From the NCBI GenBank assembly GCA_905198755.1, contig CAJKDR010000059.1, positions 1-6,175 on the forward strand: 6,175 bases of DNA. The letters are read 5' to 3'. A program made the position numbers and the translations under genes. The first letter of the stretch is position 1, and every line of letters starts with the position of its first letter. This DNA comes from an uncultured Clostridiaceae bacterium. Its GTDB lineage: Bacteria; Bacillota; Clostridia; TANB77; CAG-508. Below are positions 5,851 to 6,175 of the stretch, piece after piece. The notes under the pieces were generated by a model. That model saw only the letters and a list, made by a program, of their open reading frames with translations. It made no database searches and was not told where the DNA came from.

Positions 5851-6175
5851 ATGAGTAGTTTTGCATTAAAAATAATAGCAATGATTACAATGCTTTGCGA
5901 CCATTGTGGATATATATTTTTAAATAAAACATCTTTTTTAAATGTTATAGGAAAAATTTCTTTTCCCATATTTGCTTTTCAAATTTCTGAAGGATATAAA
6001 CATACAAAGAACTTGAAATTGTATATTTTTAGACTATTTTTATTTGCTATTGCTTCACAAATTCCTTTTTCTTTATTTTTAATGTGCTTAGGTGAAAGTG
6101 GACTAACATTAAATATATTTTTCACACTTTTATTAGGATTACTTTCTATATTAATATATGATAAATCTAAGAATA
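5851..6175 (+). CDS. TraX-family multi-pass membrane protein, N-terminal part
   Basis: The first 108 codons of a gene that runs off the right edge. The N-terminus, LKIIAMITMLCDHCGYIF (6-23), then VIGKISFPIFAFQISEGYKHTKN (32-54), a short hydrophobic helix with IASQIPFSLF (66-75), and NIFFTLLLGLLSILIYD (88-104) match the TraX family (PF05857). The conserved features visible are the DH pair (17-18), FPIFAF, the EG..HT segment and the N.FFTLLLG helix. At least three membrane helices are seen. TraX of the F plasmid is needed for N-acetylation of pilin. Chromosomal Bacillota homologues are widespread and uncharacterised, and may be acyltransferases; no conjugation genes are visible here. The start at 5851 is set by GGAG 7 nt upstream. 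The gene has its own candidate promoter, 63 nt after ytxC. Confidence 0.88.
   Translation, partial: MSSFALKIIAMITMLCDHCGYIFLNKTSFLNVIGKISFPIFAFQISEGYKHTKNLKLYIFRLFLFAIASQIPFSLFLMCLGESGLTLNIFFTLLLGLLSILIYDKSKN

Noticed and set aside
5851..6175. The TraX-family gene as a sign of a conjugative element.
   Set aside because: Chromosomal TraX-family genes are common in Bacillota, and no transfer, relaxase, integrase or repeat structure is visible in the window.

Overview
The window is very AT-rich throughout, clearly below 30% G+C by eye, with A/T-ending codons, strong AAGGAGG-type Shine-Dalgarno sites and short intergenic gaps. Together with a YtxC-family sporulation protein, this points to a low-GC Gram-positive bacterium (Bacillota), most likely a spore-forming member of class Clostridia. 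I cannot name the species from the sequence.

Layout: a leftward pair occupies 52-2152. The promoter-proximal gene is a cytidylate-kinase-like P-loop nucleotide kinase (1463-2152). It is followed after 10 nt by murD (52-1452), whose Shine-Dalgarno site overlaps the kinase stop codon. A further leftward gene probably begins just beyond the left edge, because the window ends there with a Shine-Dalgarno-like sequence. A 190-nt divergent promoter region (2153-2342) separates this pair from a rightward operon. That operon holds a DUF4912-family protein with a long lysine/threonine-rich N-terminal tail (2343-3167) and a GH57-type 1,4-alpha-glucan branching enzyme (3192-4781), and closes with a strong hairpin terminator (4790-4845). 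Next come two separately promoted rightward genes: a ytxC-type sporulation gene (4936-5787) and the start of a TraX-family multi-pass membrane protein (5851 to the right edge).

How the genes may work together: MurD adds D-glutamate to UDP-MurNAc-L-Ala in the cytoplasm for peptidoglycan synthesis. The kinase translated just ahead of it looks like a diverged Cmk paralogue of uncertain substrate. The DUF4912/GH57 pair is probably a glycogen (granulose) module, in which the branching enzyme makes alpha-1,6 branches and the DUF4912 protein is an uncharacterised partner. Clostridia store glycogen-like granulose before sporulation, so a sporulation gene next door is suggestive, but the terminator shows it is a separate transcription unit.

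The points most worth a second look are the DUF4912 protein with its histone-H1-like tail next to the branching enzyme, the substrate-site substitutions in the Cmk-like kinase, and the C-terminal three-cysteine cluster in the YtxC protein. I saw no RNA genes, mobile elements, CRISPR arrays or long repeats.
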